A stretch of 64,000 nt of DNA from Lytechinus pictus. Lineage: Eukaryota > Echinodermata > Echinoidea > Temnopleuroida > Toxopneustidae. This document shows, one piece after another, positions 1 to 11,100 of the stretch. The notes under the pieces were generated by a model. That model saw nothing but the letters and a program-made list of their open reading frames with translations. It had not been told where the DNA came from and did no database searches. The stretch covers positions 41,350,373 through 41,414,372 of the forward strand of contig NC_087251.1 in the NCBI RefSeq assembly GCF_037042905.1, given 5' to 3'. The first letter of the stretch is position 1. Every line of letters begins with the position of its first letter. A program made the position numbers and the translations under genes.

Positions 1-1393
1 GCCATCTAAAGGTGGACTCCATGCTCATTATCAAACGCATGTAAAATGGGTTGTTTTGTTCGATGGAGGAAGAGTAATAAGATTAAACCAAGAAGTTTTG
101 TAACTGAAATTGCAATGGGAAATCAATATTTCAAGCAGCTGTTCATTTCTAAAGAAGCACTGAAGAAACTACAGCAGTATTGTTGCCTTTGTCAGCTGCC
201 AGTTTCATAGGGTAAACCGAGGAATGATTTTTTTTGTAATTGTTCAATTAATATATCACCTTTTATATCAATAAGCAAACTGTTATTTGAGCGCAATTCC
301 TAAGCCATATTGCTGTAAGAAATTCGGCTAGATTGTATCAAGTAATCTCTAATTAGTGAAGAAAGTAAGAATTTGACCTTTAGAAAAACCTGATTTTGAC
401 ACTTTTCTGATTACTCCTTACAAATACAAAATTAAAATGTGGTTGTTAGAATATTGTTGTTCATAATTTTATCGGTCAGATTAGTGCCCATACATACCCA
501 GTCAAGTAAGTGTGAGTCATATTTAAGAAGATATTGCACCATTGCATTTCGCATGCCTCTGAAAAGGTAAGAATTATGTACTGCACATATTACCAGCCCG
601 AGATGCTGCTAAAAGTGATTATCATCACAAATGCATAGGCCCCTGTTTTTCCTTTCTACATGACCTGTTCGTAAGGAGTTGTGCAGGAATCTTTTCTCTA
701 CACATTTGTTCAGAAAATTTAACAAAGTGTGTGCCTTACATTCTTTTTGCTTGCGGTTTCGGACTTTGTTCAACGGGAATTACATGTAGCTTGCTATTAA
801 TCCATCTCTATTTAATTATAATAATAATAATAGCCAATTTTTATAAAGCGCTTTTCCCAGAACGGCCCAAAGCGCGTTACAGCATATTATTACCCCGGTC
901 ATTGGATTCATTTCAATCCCGCACGAAAAGTGCACAATTTCCACTCCCTGGCGAGCATTCCTTGCATTCATCGCAGCCTCATTATGGCGCTGGCAAATTA
1001 AAACATACAATATCTTTCGCATCCTACCGGGTACCCATTTAGCACCTGGGTCGAGAGTGGCAAAGTGTGGATTAACGCCTTGCCAAAGGACGCTAGACAG
1101 CGGTGGGATTCGAACACATGACCCTCTGTTTGCAAGACAAGAGTCAGAACCACTACACCACGGCTCTTCCAAGGGTTTGTGTCCGTGAGTCGATTGGTTT
1201 CTTAATAATTTGTAACTTTGTTGGTGACTTTGGGATGAAATGAATGAACGAACCAAACCAATGATAACGAACATCATTTTGCTCTGTAGATCATTGTGAG
1301 AAGACTTATGTTTGTACTTGTTGGTCAGATTTTTTGCCCCCTCGGTATATTACTGACAAAGTTGTTTTCTTTCCATTTTGCCCTCATCTTCAG
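1..1393. other. Upstream intron sequence of TARBP1
   Basis: No TARBP1 exon is recognisable before 1394, so this is read as the intron preceding the first visible exon, by inference. It holds one SINE (819-1172). A frame at 2-103 stays open for 34 codons (it includes the run HAHYQTHVKWVVLFDGG) and ends in TAA. It has no start codon in the window and I do not recognise it. It may be the end of a transposon-encoded protein. Confidence 0.5.
819..1172 (-). mobile_element. tRNA-derived SINE (minus orientation)
   Basis: Read on the minus strand, the element starts at the right edge with a tRNA-like head containing an A-box-like stretch (TGGTGTAGTGGTT) and a B-box-like stretch (GTTCGAATCCC). The body contains the GGGTACC segment shared with other copies in this window. 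It ends near an AAAGCGC segment followed by (ATT)n at the left edge. The tail resembles the L2-type tails of other deuterostome SINEs, which is inference. Confidence 0.75.
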
Positions 1394-3280
1394 GTCTGTG
1401 TCGTACCTGTGAAATATTTGGTGCATCCTGTCTTGTGCTTGGTAACCTGGCTTTGAAAGATCATCAAGATTTCCTGAGTCTCAGTGTATCTGCAGAAAGA
1501 TGGCTTCCGATCAGAGAGGTAAGACTGATCTCATTTCCAAGGTCTTCCCACCAGGCCTAGGATAACCTTGCTTTCCATTTTGAAACATGCCCCGAAAGTG
1601 CACAGATGACTTCTATGGTTTAAAGTGTCTGGTGTTTTTCTAAGTTTTAGTTCAAATTGAAGATTTAGCGCTCAGCGGAAAATCTTTTAATGTAGACAAA
1701 CCTTAGTCACAATCGAGCTTGCGGACCCTCCCCATTTACCTCGCTCTGTAGACTTTATATTGATTTGGTCTATTAGCAATTGGTCTACCTTTCAGACATT
1801 CTGATACCACATGGGCTAAACCCATTTGTTGTAGTTTCTGTATGGTCTACATTACACTTGGTCTAATACCCACTATGTCCAATTCTCATTTAGTCCAATG
1901 GCCAGTTGGTTTAGTTTCCACTTCATCTACTTTCCATACTTTGTTAAATGAAAATTTGTTTCATATACAGTTCATCTAACTCTGTAGATGAAAGCAGATA
2001 TTACATTACATGGGTAAAGCCTAAATTGGAATAAGACAAAATGATGAAAAGACTAATAATAATAGCAATAATAATATGCAGTTCTTGTATAGCGCATATC
2101 ACATTATGAATAATGTCTCTATGCGCTTCCAAAGGACTTGGATATTATTACCCCAGCTGTAGCTTGGCAGCCGTAATTACTCAGATTACAGTGCACACGC
2201 ATTTCAAGGAATAAATTCCTGCCAGGTACCCATTCACCTCACCTGGGTTGAGTGCAGCACAATGTGGATGAATTACTTGCGGAAGGAAACTACGCCATGG
2301 CTGGGATTTAAACCCACGACCCTCTGTTTCAAAGTCCGGTGACTTATCCACTGGGCCACAACGACTAAGTTGAAACCAGACCAAAAGTTTATTAGATAAA
2401 CTGGTTTAGACAAAACAGCACTGCGCTCAAGACGCGTACAGTATTGATGTTCCTTTGATGTGAATAGTTTTGGCCAGATCCTCGATTGTCATGGGATACA
2501 AGTATTTTTATACTATATTATGTCATATTTTATTACAGGTGAAGCCAGGAGATTTGAAAGATTACATGATTGAGCTGAGGGAACATGGATATACCCTGGT
2601 AGGCGTAGAACAGACCGCTAACAGCCAATCTCTAACCGACTTCAAGTTCCCACAAAGGACCATGCTTCTTTTAGGGTAAGTAACAGGTATCCATCAAGTA
2701 ACTTTGCCATCCAATGGCAACTACCCTGAAATCTCTGATTCTGGTTGGCTGCCGAGCCTTGTTACCATGGTAATAACCATAGGATGGCGGAGTTACCATA
2801 ATAGTAAACTTTAGGAAATGGATGTCAGGGATGATACCTCTAAAAAACTACATGACTTTTTTGTAAAATCATTTGTAATATCGACATTGCAATCATACAT
2901 ACAAACAGTAACATCAAGTTTGGTTTGTCCCTTTCAGGACCCACAAAAGATTCTGTGTGTGCGGTGAATGATTAACAGAGCTTTTTAAACATATTTTCAC
3001 AGATTTAATTGTAACCAAGGCCTTAGCGTTAAAAATAGTCATGTCAAACAATCCCCCCCCCCTATTTTTTTTTTTGCTTTGCTTTTAATTCTTCATGATT
3101 GTGTCTGGAATGTTTGATTTGAACAGGAAAGAAAGAGAAGGCATCCCCGTTGAGTTGATCCAGCTTCTTGATGTATGCGTAGAGATCCCGCAACTAGGTT
3201 TCATCAGATCACTCAATGTACATGTGAGCGGAGCGTTGATGATATGGGAATATACCAGGCAGAGACTACTCGAACAATAG
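1394..3280 (+). CDS. TARBP1: TARBP1, probable tRNA (guanosine-2'-O-)methyltransferase, C-terminal exons (5' partial)
   Basis: Three exons are visible: 1394-1518, 2539-2675 and 3127-3280 (stop TAG). They encode the last 137 residues plus one split glycine codon; all upstream exons lie off the left edge. The peptide follows the end of human TARBP1, as I remember it, almost residue by residue: [20 protein letters not shown], then [11 protein letters not shown] in exon 2, and LLLGKEREGIP running into [18 protein letters not shown] and WEYTRQ in exon 3. The last two blocks are motifs 2 and 3 of the SpoU/TrmD knotted fold that bind S-adenosylmethionine. The family 2'-O-methylates a G in the tRNA D-loop. 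All four splice sites are GT-AG with matching phases. Convergent with COQ6. Confidence 0.93.
1765..1829 (-). repeat. Isolated diverged unit related to the 61-bp minisatellite
   Basis: This stretch in a TARBP1 intron begins TTGGTCTATTAG and ends GGCTAAACCCA. It aligns by eye over its whole length with the reverse complement of the 61-bp unit that is tandemly repeated at 10281-11208, at roughly three quarters identity. More fragments with GGTCTA words follow to about 1925. Confidence 0.5.
2057..2372 (-). mobile_element. tRNA-derived SINE (minus orientation)
   Basis: Same layout as the copy at 819-1172. The tRNA-like head is at the right edge (minus-strand GTGGCCCAGTGGATAAG as A box, GGGTTTAAATCC as B box), the GGTACC body segment is in the middle, and an ATAATA-rich tail lies at the left. 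It sits in the intron between the first two visible TARBP1 exons. Confidence 0.75.
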
Positions 3281-3548
3281 AGCTCTAGCGATCAGAAGTC
3301 GATGAACGTCATTAGGGTTTCCTCCTGCGACAATTGCTCTTACTGAAAATACACATATTAACACAAGCTTCGAACCCTTCCTTGACCTAATTGTCATCAG
3401 GATCATTTCAGTAAAGTTGAAAAGATGGGGGAATGTGTCCAGTTGATCAAGGGGAGCATCAAGTTTGATAACACAAGCTATTTTGTAAAGATTACATCCA
3501 AGGACTTGTTAGGTGTTAATGCAGTTTATCTTCTGCTAGTCGACAAGG

Positions 3549-3554
3549 AATAAA
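3549..3554 (+). terminator. Candidate TARBP1 polyadenylation signal
   Basis: A canonical AATAAA lies 269 bp after the TARBP1 stop codon, before the first mobile element downstream. This is a reasonable 3' UTR length. No transcript evidence is available here. Confidence 0.45.
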
Positions 3555-4131
3555 CAATTGTGCGTTAGTTCCTTGTAAGGGGGGATCCATGGCATATGTA
3601 AGGCCATGAAATGTTGGAACCGACCTTTGAAGTCACGTAGGTTTTTTTTATACATGTATAGGAACTCCCATGCACATTATTTGTTTTTATATATATATAT
3701 ATATAAAAGAAGGATCTTGTAGGTTACCCCCTCATTAAAGGGGAATCCAACCCAAATAAAAACTTGTTTTTACAAGGAAAAGAAAAATCAGACAAGTTGA
3801 TAGGTGAAAGTTTGAACAATATTGGACAAACAACAAGAAAGTTATGGATTTTTAAAAGTTGTATATATTGGTAATCACTATACCCATGGAGACTTCAAAT
3901 TGGCCACATATGGGATGTCATAGTGATGTAAGGCAACGACTACTCTTCCATGTACTCCAATACATATTATGGCTAAAACAGAGCTGCCAAATAGTAGGAT
4001 TTTGTCGTATCCCGTACGATTTTTCACTTAAAATACGACACTACGATTTTTCTAAATAAAATACGATTTTACGAAAATATAGCTATGTGCATCCGTGTAT
4101 TATGTGTGTGTATATCTCATTGGCATTACGT

Positions 4132-4172
4132 ACGTAATACCGCGCTCGTATATAGCGAGCGCGGTATTACGT
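4132..4172. repeat. Perfect 17-bp-arm hairpin inside the inserted transposon
   Basis: The arms at 4132-4148 and 4156-4172 are exact reverse complements (arm core TAATACCGCGCTCG) around the 7-base loop TATATAG. The arms are GC-rich in an AT-rich setting. It lies about 310 bp upstream of the zinc-finger reading frame. Confidence 0.85.
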
Positions 4173-4479
4173 TGTGTGTGTGCACAACAGGCAAGTACGA
4201 TGTTCCCAGCGCTAGCGCAGCCATGGCCAATCCAGGACTCATGTGTGCGCGCGTGCATGCTTATGCATGTACTGTGTGCGAATCTCGCGGCGCTTTATCA
4301 TCTTTGGTGCGAAGCTAAATTCACTGTGTAGCTACCGGTACGGTACTAGCGCGCATGGCCTGGCTGACGATACCGCATGCTCCGGCCGGCCTCGTACTCG
4401 TCTTGAGCACCGTCGTCGTTTGTGTCTGTGATCATATTGTGAACAACGGACAAAGAGAGTTAATTCTGTAATATTCATC

Positions 4480-4758
4480 ATGGCATCGAAAGGATCTGGA
4501 TCATCACGGAGACAAACATTCCTATCCGAATATACGACTAGGTGGCCATGCATAGTGGCCAGCAAGAAGAACGATTACACCGCTCGATGTACGGCATGTG
4601 CATGTAACTTCTCGATATCGCATGGCGGTGCGAAGGACATCAGCTTGCACCTAAGTCGGCAGAAGCATCGACAAGCTGTGGAAGTCATGAAAAACGTGAC
4701 AACACTTGCTACATTTTGGACAAAAACAGATTTTTCTGTTAAAACTGCTTTGAAATGA
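4480..4758 (+). CDS. Short BED-like zinc-finger protein, probable hAT transposase N-terminus (truncated)
   Basis: A single 92-residue reading frame starts at an ATG in the context ATCATGG. After a Ser-rich start, residues about 11-70 follow the pattern seen at the N-terminus of many hAT-type transposases: FLSEYTTRWPCI, then CTAC as the first Cys pair, HGGAKDISLHL, and RQKH as the second pair of ligands. It stops at TGA shortly after FWTKTDF. No catalytic RNase H-like domain or dimerisation region follows, so this is either the first exon of a decayed transposase or a retained DNA-binding fragment. It lies wholly within the 3979-5084 transposon and is unlikely to be a host gene. Confidence 0.6.
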   Translation: MASKGSGSSRRQTFLSEYTTRWPCIVASKKNDYTARCTACACNFSISHGGAKDISLHLSRQKHRQAVEVMKNVTTLATFWTKTDFSVKTALK

Positions 4759-5430
4759 AATTCAGTGATAATCTATTAAGTAAGTGCAAAGGAGCAGCGA
4801 CATCAGCAGCTGCATCAGGGTCCCACATGTAAATGAGGTAACCTATCAGTCATGCATGTAATTATGTTACTATTAAATGAAGAACCTATGAATTTACCCC
4901 CCCTAATCCTATTCAAACCTGTCGTATACATAATATACATGTAAAAATTACAGTTGGCACAGCAAAATAATGAGATGTATGATAGGAAAGTACACGATGG
5001 GTATGAATAGGATTTTTTTGTCTAAAAATAGGATTTTTGGGGTTAAATAATAGGATTTTTGTTGAAGTGTGGTTGGCAGCTCTGCTAAAATGTCATTTTT
5101 CCCAAAAGTTTTATTTCAATTATATTTTTGTTTCATGAGGACATAAAACAATATACTACCTCGGTTATATTAAGATTACTGCCCCAGGGGAACCACAAAT
5201 CCCTGATAATAAAGTACTTGGTCTATGGGAAAGTTGTCCTTGCCCCTTGTCATAAATTACTTACACAGTTGCCAATTTGAAATCTACATAGTATTAGTGA
5301 TCTCAATTTTAAAGCAGCTATAACTTTCTTATTGCTTGTCTGATTTCTGTCAAACTTTCACCATTCTATTTGATTTATTTTTCTCCTTCCCAACACAACA
5401 TTTTATGGCCAAGGCTGGATTCCCCTTTAA

Positions 5431-7730
5431 GTCTTATGAAATGCCAAGCTTTAAGGCATTCATATTTCAAGTTTCTCTACTGATTTTTGAAAATTATGAT
5501 CCTTGTTAGATGATTTTGAATACTTTGTCTATGCATATCCCTGGTGTATGTGGAAGCGACAAAGTGTAATCTGGTTTTGAGGTAGTAACAAATGATGTCC
5601 TTGACAAGGTGGAGTGTGTGTTCTATGGGAAGTATAGTCATACAAAACAGTTAAAAATTAATAACAAAAAGATGGTGCTAAGATACTCTAAGATGTGCAA
5701 AATTGTAAGCTTTTATTTGGATTTTTGCTTTCTGTCATAGCTATTTCTTGTCACTAAATTACGTACTCCTGGTTTGATAGTTGTGAGAAAAAAAATTAAA
5801 TTTACTTCTTATACTGTTTAATCTATAAATATCTGTGCCATCATTGTTTAATTTAAATAATATTTCAATGATTCTAAACATCGGGAAAAAATCACATATC
5901 CAAGAAGATATTTTTAAGAAAGTCTTTATTAGCAGTGCTTTGGTCGAGTCACTACTTACTGAGTTCATGACCATTATGTGTTGGTAATCTCAGGAAAATT
6001 CTTGATCTGATGAAAAATTTATTCAAGGCCGGTAATTTCAATTATTTTTTGTGAAGTGTTTTGTTATATGCCACATAACAAAACAAAATCGTCTTCCTTG
6101 GTAATGTTAGTGAACAGATGCCTTGTGAAATCAACTTTTATTTTCCTTGTATTTTAATTGTAATGTATTGTAAGAATTATTAAGAAATTCATCTTATCTT
6201 GAATGACATATGCTGTGTACTTTTTATCCTATAAATTATAAATGTAATAGTAAGATAATAAATTGTAACCTTATTTCTCTTAAGATTGCATGGTCAAAAG
6301 TGGCTTTTTGTATGACTTTCTTTTTGTGCAAAGATATAAAAATACCATATCAAAAACGGTTTTTAAATCATGTATAGAATGAATCATTATGTGCTGTTGT
6401 ATTCACTGCAATGTTAACTTGCAATATGTGGGAATAGTCTACAGCTACCTCCCACCCCCCACCCCCCAAAAAAAGATGATAGTGATTATGCTGGTGGTGG
6501 TGATGATGATGATGTTGATGAAGATGATGATGATGATCAAGATGATGATGATGGTGATGGTAATTATGATGATCAAGATGATGATCAAGATGATGATGAT
6601 TGATGATGATGATGGTGATGGTAGGGGCCTTGGTTATCATGATGGTGATGACAATGATGAAGAAGAATATCGGTTACACAAAGGAAAAAATATTCACACC
6701 AGTGGAAGGCATTATAGAATCAAATTTTTGTTCTTTAATTAAAAAAAATGTTATCCATAAATACAAATCACTTGGCAATCAAGAGAGTGGATTAATCTCT
6801 TTTTGACCAGACATAAGCTTGTGTCTTTATCAACCCTTAAGCTGCCACATGCATGCCTTATCCAATCATAACACAGAATATGCCTATAATATTCTGTGGC
6901 CTGTATTACACATTTGAAAGATTATTACATCCAACATTCTCCAAATGCCCAAAGTTATAGCCATTCTATAAAAAACTGAAATTTCCAGTTACTATATAGG
7001 CAAACTGAGAGTTGACATCCTTTCTTTTAAAACAATGTCAAATTCACACTATAATGATATAACATTAAGAGGGCAAAACTAAAAAAAAAGTGTATTAAAA
7101 AAAGTTGAACATATTTTCAAATTGTGGGTTGTAGTGTGCACCTGTAATCCAAAGCTACATGGTGAAGTTACAAATTGATTCACAGGTTTGAGGATTAAGC
7201 TATGTAACTTTTTTTGGATGAAACGTTAAACATTGGCCCTAGATGTAAATCATTCTATTTGATTCATACATGTCTTAAAAAACTAAATTTCACACACATT
7301 TTTCCAAAATTATCCTTTAGTAATAGGCTTTCCATGAAGTACTATAAACATCTTTAGATTTGCAGTGCCCCCAGCAATAAGTCGTGAAAAGCGTTATAGT
7401 GAAAGTGTTTTTAGTGGAAAGGATTTTAATGACAATGGAAGAAAAGTGAGGAAGATTTTACCAAGTTGCATCCCATTTTGGAATACATACTATAGAAAGG
7501 AAATGGTGACAGACAGTATTTGCAGTCATAACCTGATTAGCCTCAATTAGGATTTAACAAACTATATCTTGTCCAATTTCTACTTCTTACTCAATAATTC
7601 ACAATGGTCTTCCACAGAAACTATCCAATCCTTGAATAGTTTTGGAATCTGCTTCAAACTATCTCACCGTCCTCTGATATGCTATCATTTAGTCATTTTC
7701 CAAAGCAGTAAGTTACATAACTGGCCCATC
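5431..7730. other. AT-rich intergenic DNA between TARBP1 and the COQ6 3' end
   Basis: No coding signal is seen on either strand. The only distinct structure is the GAT-rich microsatellite at 6477-6665. Open frames here are short and low in complexity. Confidence 0.6.
6477..6665. repeat. GAT-rich microsatellite
   Basis: Imperfect GATGAT / GGTGAT / GATCAA repeats over about 190 bp. It produces His-rich (minus) and Met/Asp-rich (plus) open frames that are artefacts of the repeat. Confidence 0.9.
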
Positions 7731-7733
7731 TAA

Positions 7734-8090
7734 GGCCCAAGATACACATGCGTCCGGTTTGAAGCAGCCTCCGCAACCGGTCTAAAGTCTATAATTAGGG
7801 TGGTGTTACACATACACCAGAAGTAGACAAAACGCTTTGAGATTCTTTATCCAGGACGACTATTCAAGTGACACTTGTGCCTGTCTTTTCACGTCGACAT
7901 TTTCTATTGTTCGTTAGCAATAACTATTGTTCGCTGTTATACCTTTTTCTACATGTAATTCAGTGGTCAAGCCGCCTTTTAGGTGTACTCAGTCCGGTTC
8001 GGCAGTAAAAAATAGTGAGCATATACAGATACGTCGAGCCACCTTCGGGCCGGCCTCGGTCCACCTTTCGACGTATGTGTATCTTGGGCC
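7734..8090. mobile_element. Inverted-repeat element, PIF/Harbinger-like, at the COQ6 3' end
   Basis: The terminal repeat GGCCCAAGATACACAT is flanked by TAA on both sides (7731-7733, 8091-8093). A 3-bp TAA duplication and GGCCC ends fit PIF/Harbinger-derived elements. It begins 60 bp downstream of the COQ6 stop codon, so it probably lies within or ends the COQ6 3' UTR. Confidence 0.8.
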
Positions 8091-8150
8091 TAAGAGTTGT
8101 TTCAGCACAGTCCTACTTCAATGCTCAGTTCATTCAATAGACTCAAAATG

Positions 8151-11100
8151 TCAAGTTGCAGCTGAAGCAATGATGCGGTCTTTGATGGGTCCTAGAGCAT
8201 TAGTAACTTGTAGTCCTAGACTCCTGATAAGCACTGCTGCAGGATTACTGGTCGAGTAGAGTCTCTTGAGGATGTCTATAGTACCCATGACAGGTAGAAC
8301 ATGACGCTGACGCTCTGTCTCATAGTCCTCAAGATGGGATACAGAACCTATGATATGACAAAAAAATAATGCAACTTAAAGTAACCTGTTCTGCAAACCC
8401 TTCACGAGTTAAAGGGATTGTTTCACTTTGTGAGCAGCTGATTTAAAAAGTTCTCAAACAAGGATGAAAACATGTGTATGAGTGCTTGTATTTATCCTCA
8501 AAAACCCTGAAACAGACCACAATATAGGATGAAAAAAACTCTAATTTAGACACAAGTAGCAATTTATAAACCTGATTTTGAGAACCATCTGTAAGACGCA
8601 TTCAGCTTATGCCCAGTTTTTTTCAAATTAAAAAGTCTGTTGGATGTGTTGACTGCCTTCTGCTGTGTTTCTCCTATGCACACACTATTATTAGCTCCAC
8701 TGTACATTCAGTGTACCTTGTACGCACTGTATGTACATGTAGGTCATATTGGGTTCATCCAGAGTTAAGTGTTGTAGTGTACAGATTGGCTGTATACACA
8801 TATTCATTGAAACCAACCCCGAATTATTTTCAAACTTTGGTTTACATCTCCAAAGTTTTGAAATAGTTCCTGCAGATATGATACTTTGAAACTTTTGGGA
8901 TTGTGTTTTTACACCATAATGTTTATCCCATTTTTAAGAACCAAAATGAGAATTTTTTTAGATCAGAACAAAGTGAAATGATCACTTTAAGTGGGCTGAA
9001 TACACAGCCTACAATGGCTTGTGTACTGAAGGCCAGAAAATTGAAACAGCAAGTTTTAGATGTTCTAGTCTTGTGTGAAGACCCACTTGTTGATTGAAGT
9101 TTCTATCAGGGTCTGTGTCTGCAGACTACATTTATATAGTGCCTAACACAATTTTTTCTCTTTGTTAGCTCTGCATACTACTATCCTAGCTTTAGCACAA
9201 TACCTTTCTAAGCAATAACTTCAATTTCTCACATATAACTTGAAGCATTTAAGTACAATGCTCCAAAGCATGAACAAAAAGTAAACATTTTTGAAAATTG
9301 CAAATTGTACATTACCACCAACCCCCAAAAAATTATTGGATGTACCTCAATCAGCTAAACATTTCTTTCTTCTTGTTGACAAACTTATCCTAAATTACTA
9401 TTTTACCTTAAATACCAAACATGATAGGAAATTACCTGAATACAACAACAATAAAAATAAAAAAGTGATAAAGTCTTCCTGCATTTAAAGACAAAGTATG
9501 TATATTTCATATCCACACCAAGAGAAATCTATAGAAGGTAATTCCGCGGAAGTCAACCTTCCAAAAGTCAAACCTCTTTGAAGTCAGATTTCTCCTAAGA
9601 TAGAAGAGATTCGTGTGGTCCCAAAAGATATTGACTTTGGCAGAGTTACCTGTACATTGGATTTGATCAAGATGGTATACACACTAGTCATGTGAATCAT
9701 CTTACCAAGATCTTTTCCCATTGAGGCTGCCTCTGATAGTGTCTTTGTTAGGGATGTTACATCACCAAAACCAAGGTTGATACCTTGACCGGCCAATGGG
9801 TGTACTCTGTGAGCTGCGTCTCTGCAATGACAATTTTTGATCAAATAATTTACTGAAAGATAATAATAACGGCATATTTACCCAGGGTAGCCACTTCAGT
9901 TCCGATAACTGTTCTCCCAGCGGGCCCTGTAATTATTACCCCAGCTTCAGCACGACTACCTTGATCGGGCGCTCGAGCATTCAAGGAATTTCTTCCTACC
10001 GGGTACCCATTCCCCTCACCTGGGTTGAGTGCAGCACAATGTGGATAAATTTTTTGCCGAAAGAAATTATGCCAAGGCAGGGATTCGAACCCACGACCCT
10101 CTGTTTCAAAGTCCAGAGACTAATCCACTAGGCCACAATGCTCCACACAAAGAGAGTTGAAATATAACTGGTCCATGTTCTTTTCTTTATCTATATGTGA
10201 TTCACAAGGGCTATTGAAGTAAGAATCCAACCTAGTAAGTTTTGCTTCTTGTTATGTCTTGCTTTGGAACTGATTCACAAGTGGGTTTAGCTATGATGGT
10301 GTTAGATAATCTGTGGATTAGACCATCTACTAGTAGACCAAGTGGGTTTAGCCATGATGGTGTTGGATGATCTGTGAATTAGACCCTCTACTAGTAGACC
10401 AAGTGGGTTTAGCCATGATGGTGTTAGATAATCTGTGGATTAGACCATCTACTAGTAGACCAAGTGGGTTTAGCCATGATGGTGTTAGATAATCTGTGGA
10501 TTAGACCATCTACTAGTAGACCAAGTGGGTTTAGCCATGATGGTGTTGGATGATCTGTGAATTAGACCATCTACTAGTAGACCAAGTGGGTTTAGCCATG
10601 ATGGTGTTAGATAATCTGTGGATTAGACCATCTACTAGTAGACCAAGTGGGTTTAGCCATGATGGTGTTGGATGATCTGTGAATTAGACCCTCTACTAGT
10701 AGACCAAGTGGGTTTAGCCATGATGGTGTTAGATAATCTGTGGATTAGACCATCTACTAGTAGACCAAGTGGGTTTAGCCATGATGGTGTTGGATGATCT
10801 GTGGATTAGACCCTCTACTAGTAGACCAAGTGGGTTTAGCCATGATGGTGTTAGATAATCTGTGGATTAGACCATCTACTAGTAGACCAAGTGGGTTTAG
10901 CCATGATGGTGTTGGATGATCTGTGAATTAGACCCTCTACTAGTAGACCAAGTGGGTTTAGCCATGATGGTGTTAGACAATCTGTGAATTAGACCATGTG
11001 CTAATAGACAAAGTGGGTTTAGCTATGATGGTATTAGATAATCTGAGAATAGGACCATCTGCTAGTAGACCTAGTGGGTTTAGCCATGATAGTGTTAGAT

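Larger units (their letters stand above)
3979..5084. mobile_element. DNA transposon inserted in the family A element, with perfect 12-bp termini
   Basis: The ends are exact inverted repeats (CAGAGCTGCCAA / TTGGCAGCTCTG). The hexamer CTAAAA is duplicated at 3973-3978 and 5085-5090, and the empty site is seen in the copy at 29299-29900. Subterminal direct repeats are present: TACGATTT-like words on the left and three ATAGGATTTTT words on the right. The interior is more GC-rich than its surroundings, with a perfect hairpin (4132-4172) and a short zinc-finger coding region (4480-4758). The CAGAG ends suggest hAT, but hAT elements normally duplicate 8 bp, so the superfamily is uncertain. Confidence 0.85.
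3739..5426. mobile_element. TTAA-flanked inverted-repeat element, family A, interrupted by a second element
   Basis: Terminal repeats AGGGGAATCC are flanked on both sides by TTAA (3735-3738 and 5427-5430). The subterminal arms are complementary (TCAGACAAGTT on the left, CTTGTCTGATTT on the right). The same element occurs uninterrupted at 29299-29900 (602 bp), so this copy is about 580 bp plus the 1.1-kb insertion at 3979-5084. TTAA duplication with an AGGG end fits Kolobok-type transposons; the element encodes no transposase. Confidence 0.85.

Noticed and set aside
2-103. Possible extra TARBP1 exon
   Set aside because: The open frame ends in a stop codon before the known downstream exons and does not match the TARBP1 region expected there.
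4085-4431. Overlapping Cys-rich frames in the GC-rich part of the transposon
   Set aside because: Several frames are open at once because of base composition and the hairpin; only the 4480-4758 frame has a recognisable motif.
6368-6742. His-rich (minus) and Met/Asp-rich (plus) proteins
   Set aside because: They are translations of a GAT microsatellite, with no splice sites or other coding signal.
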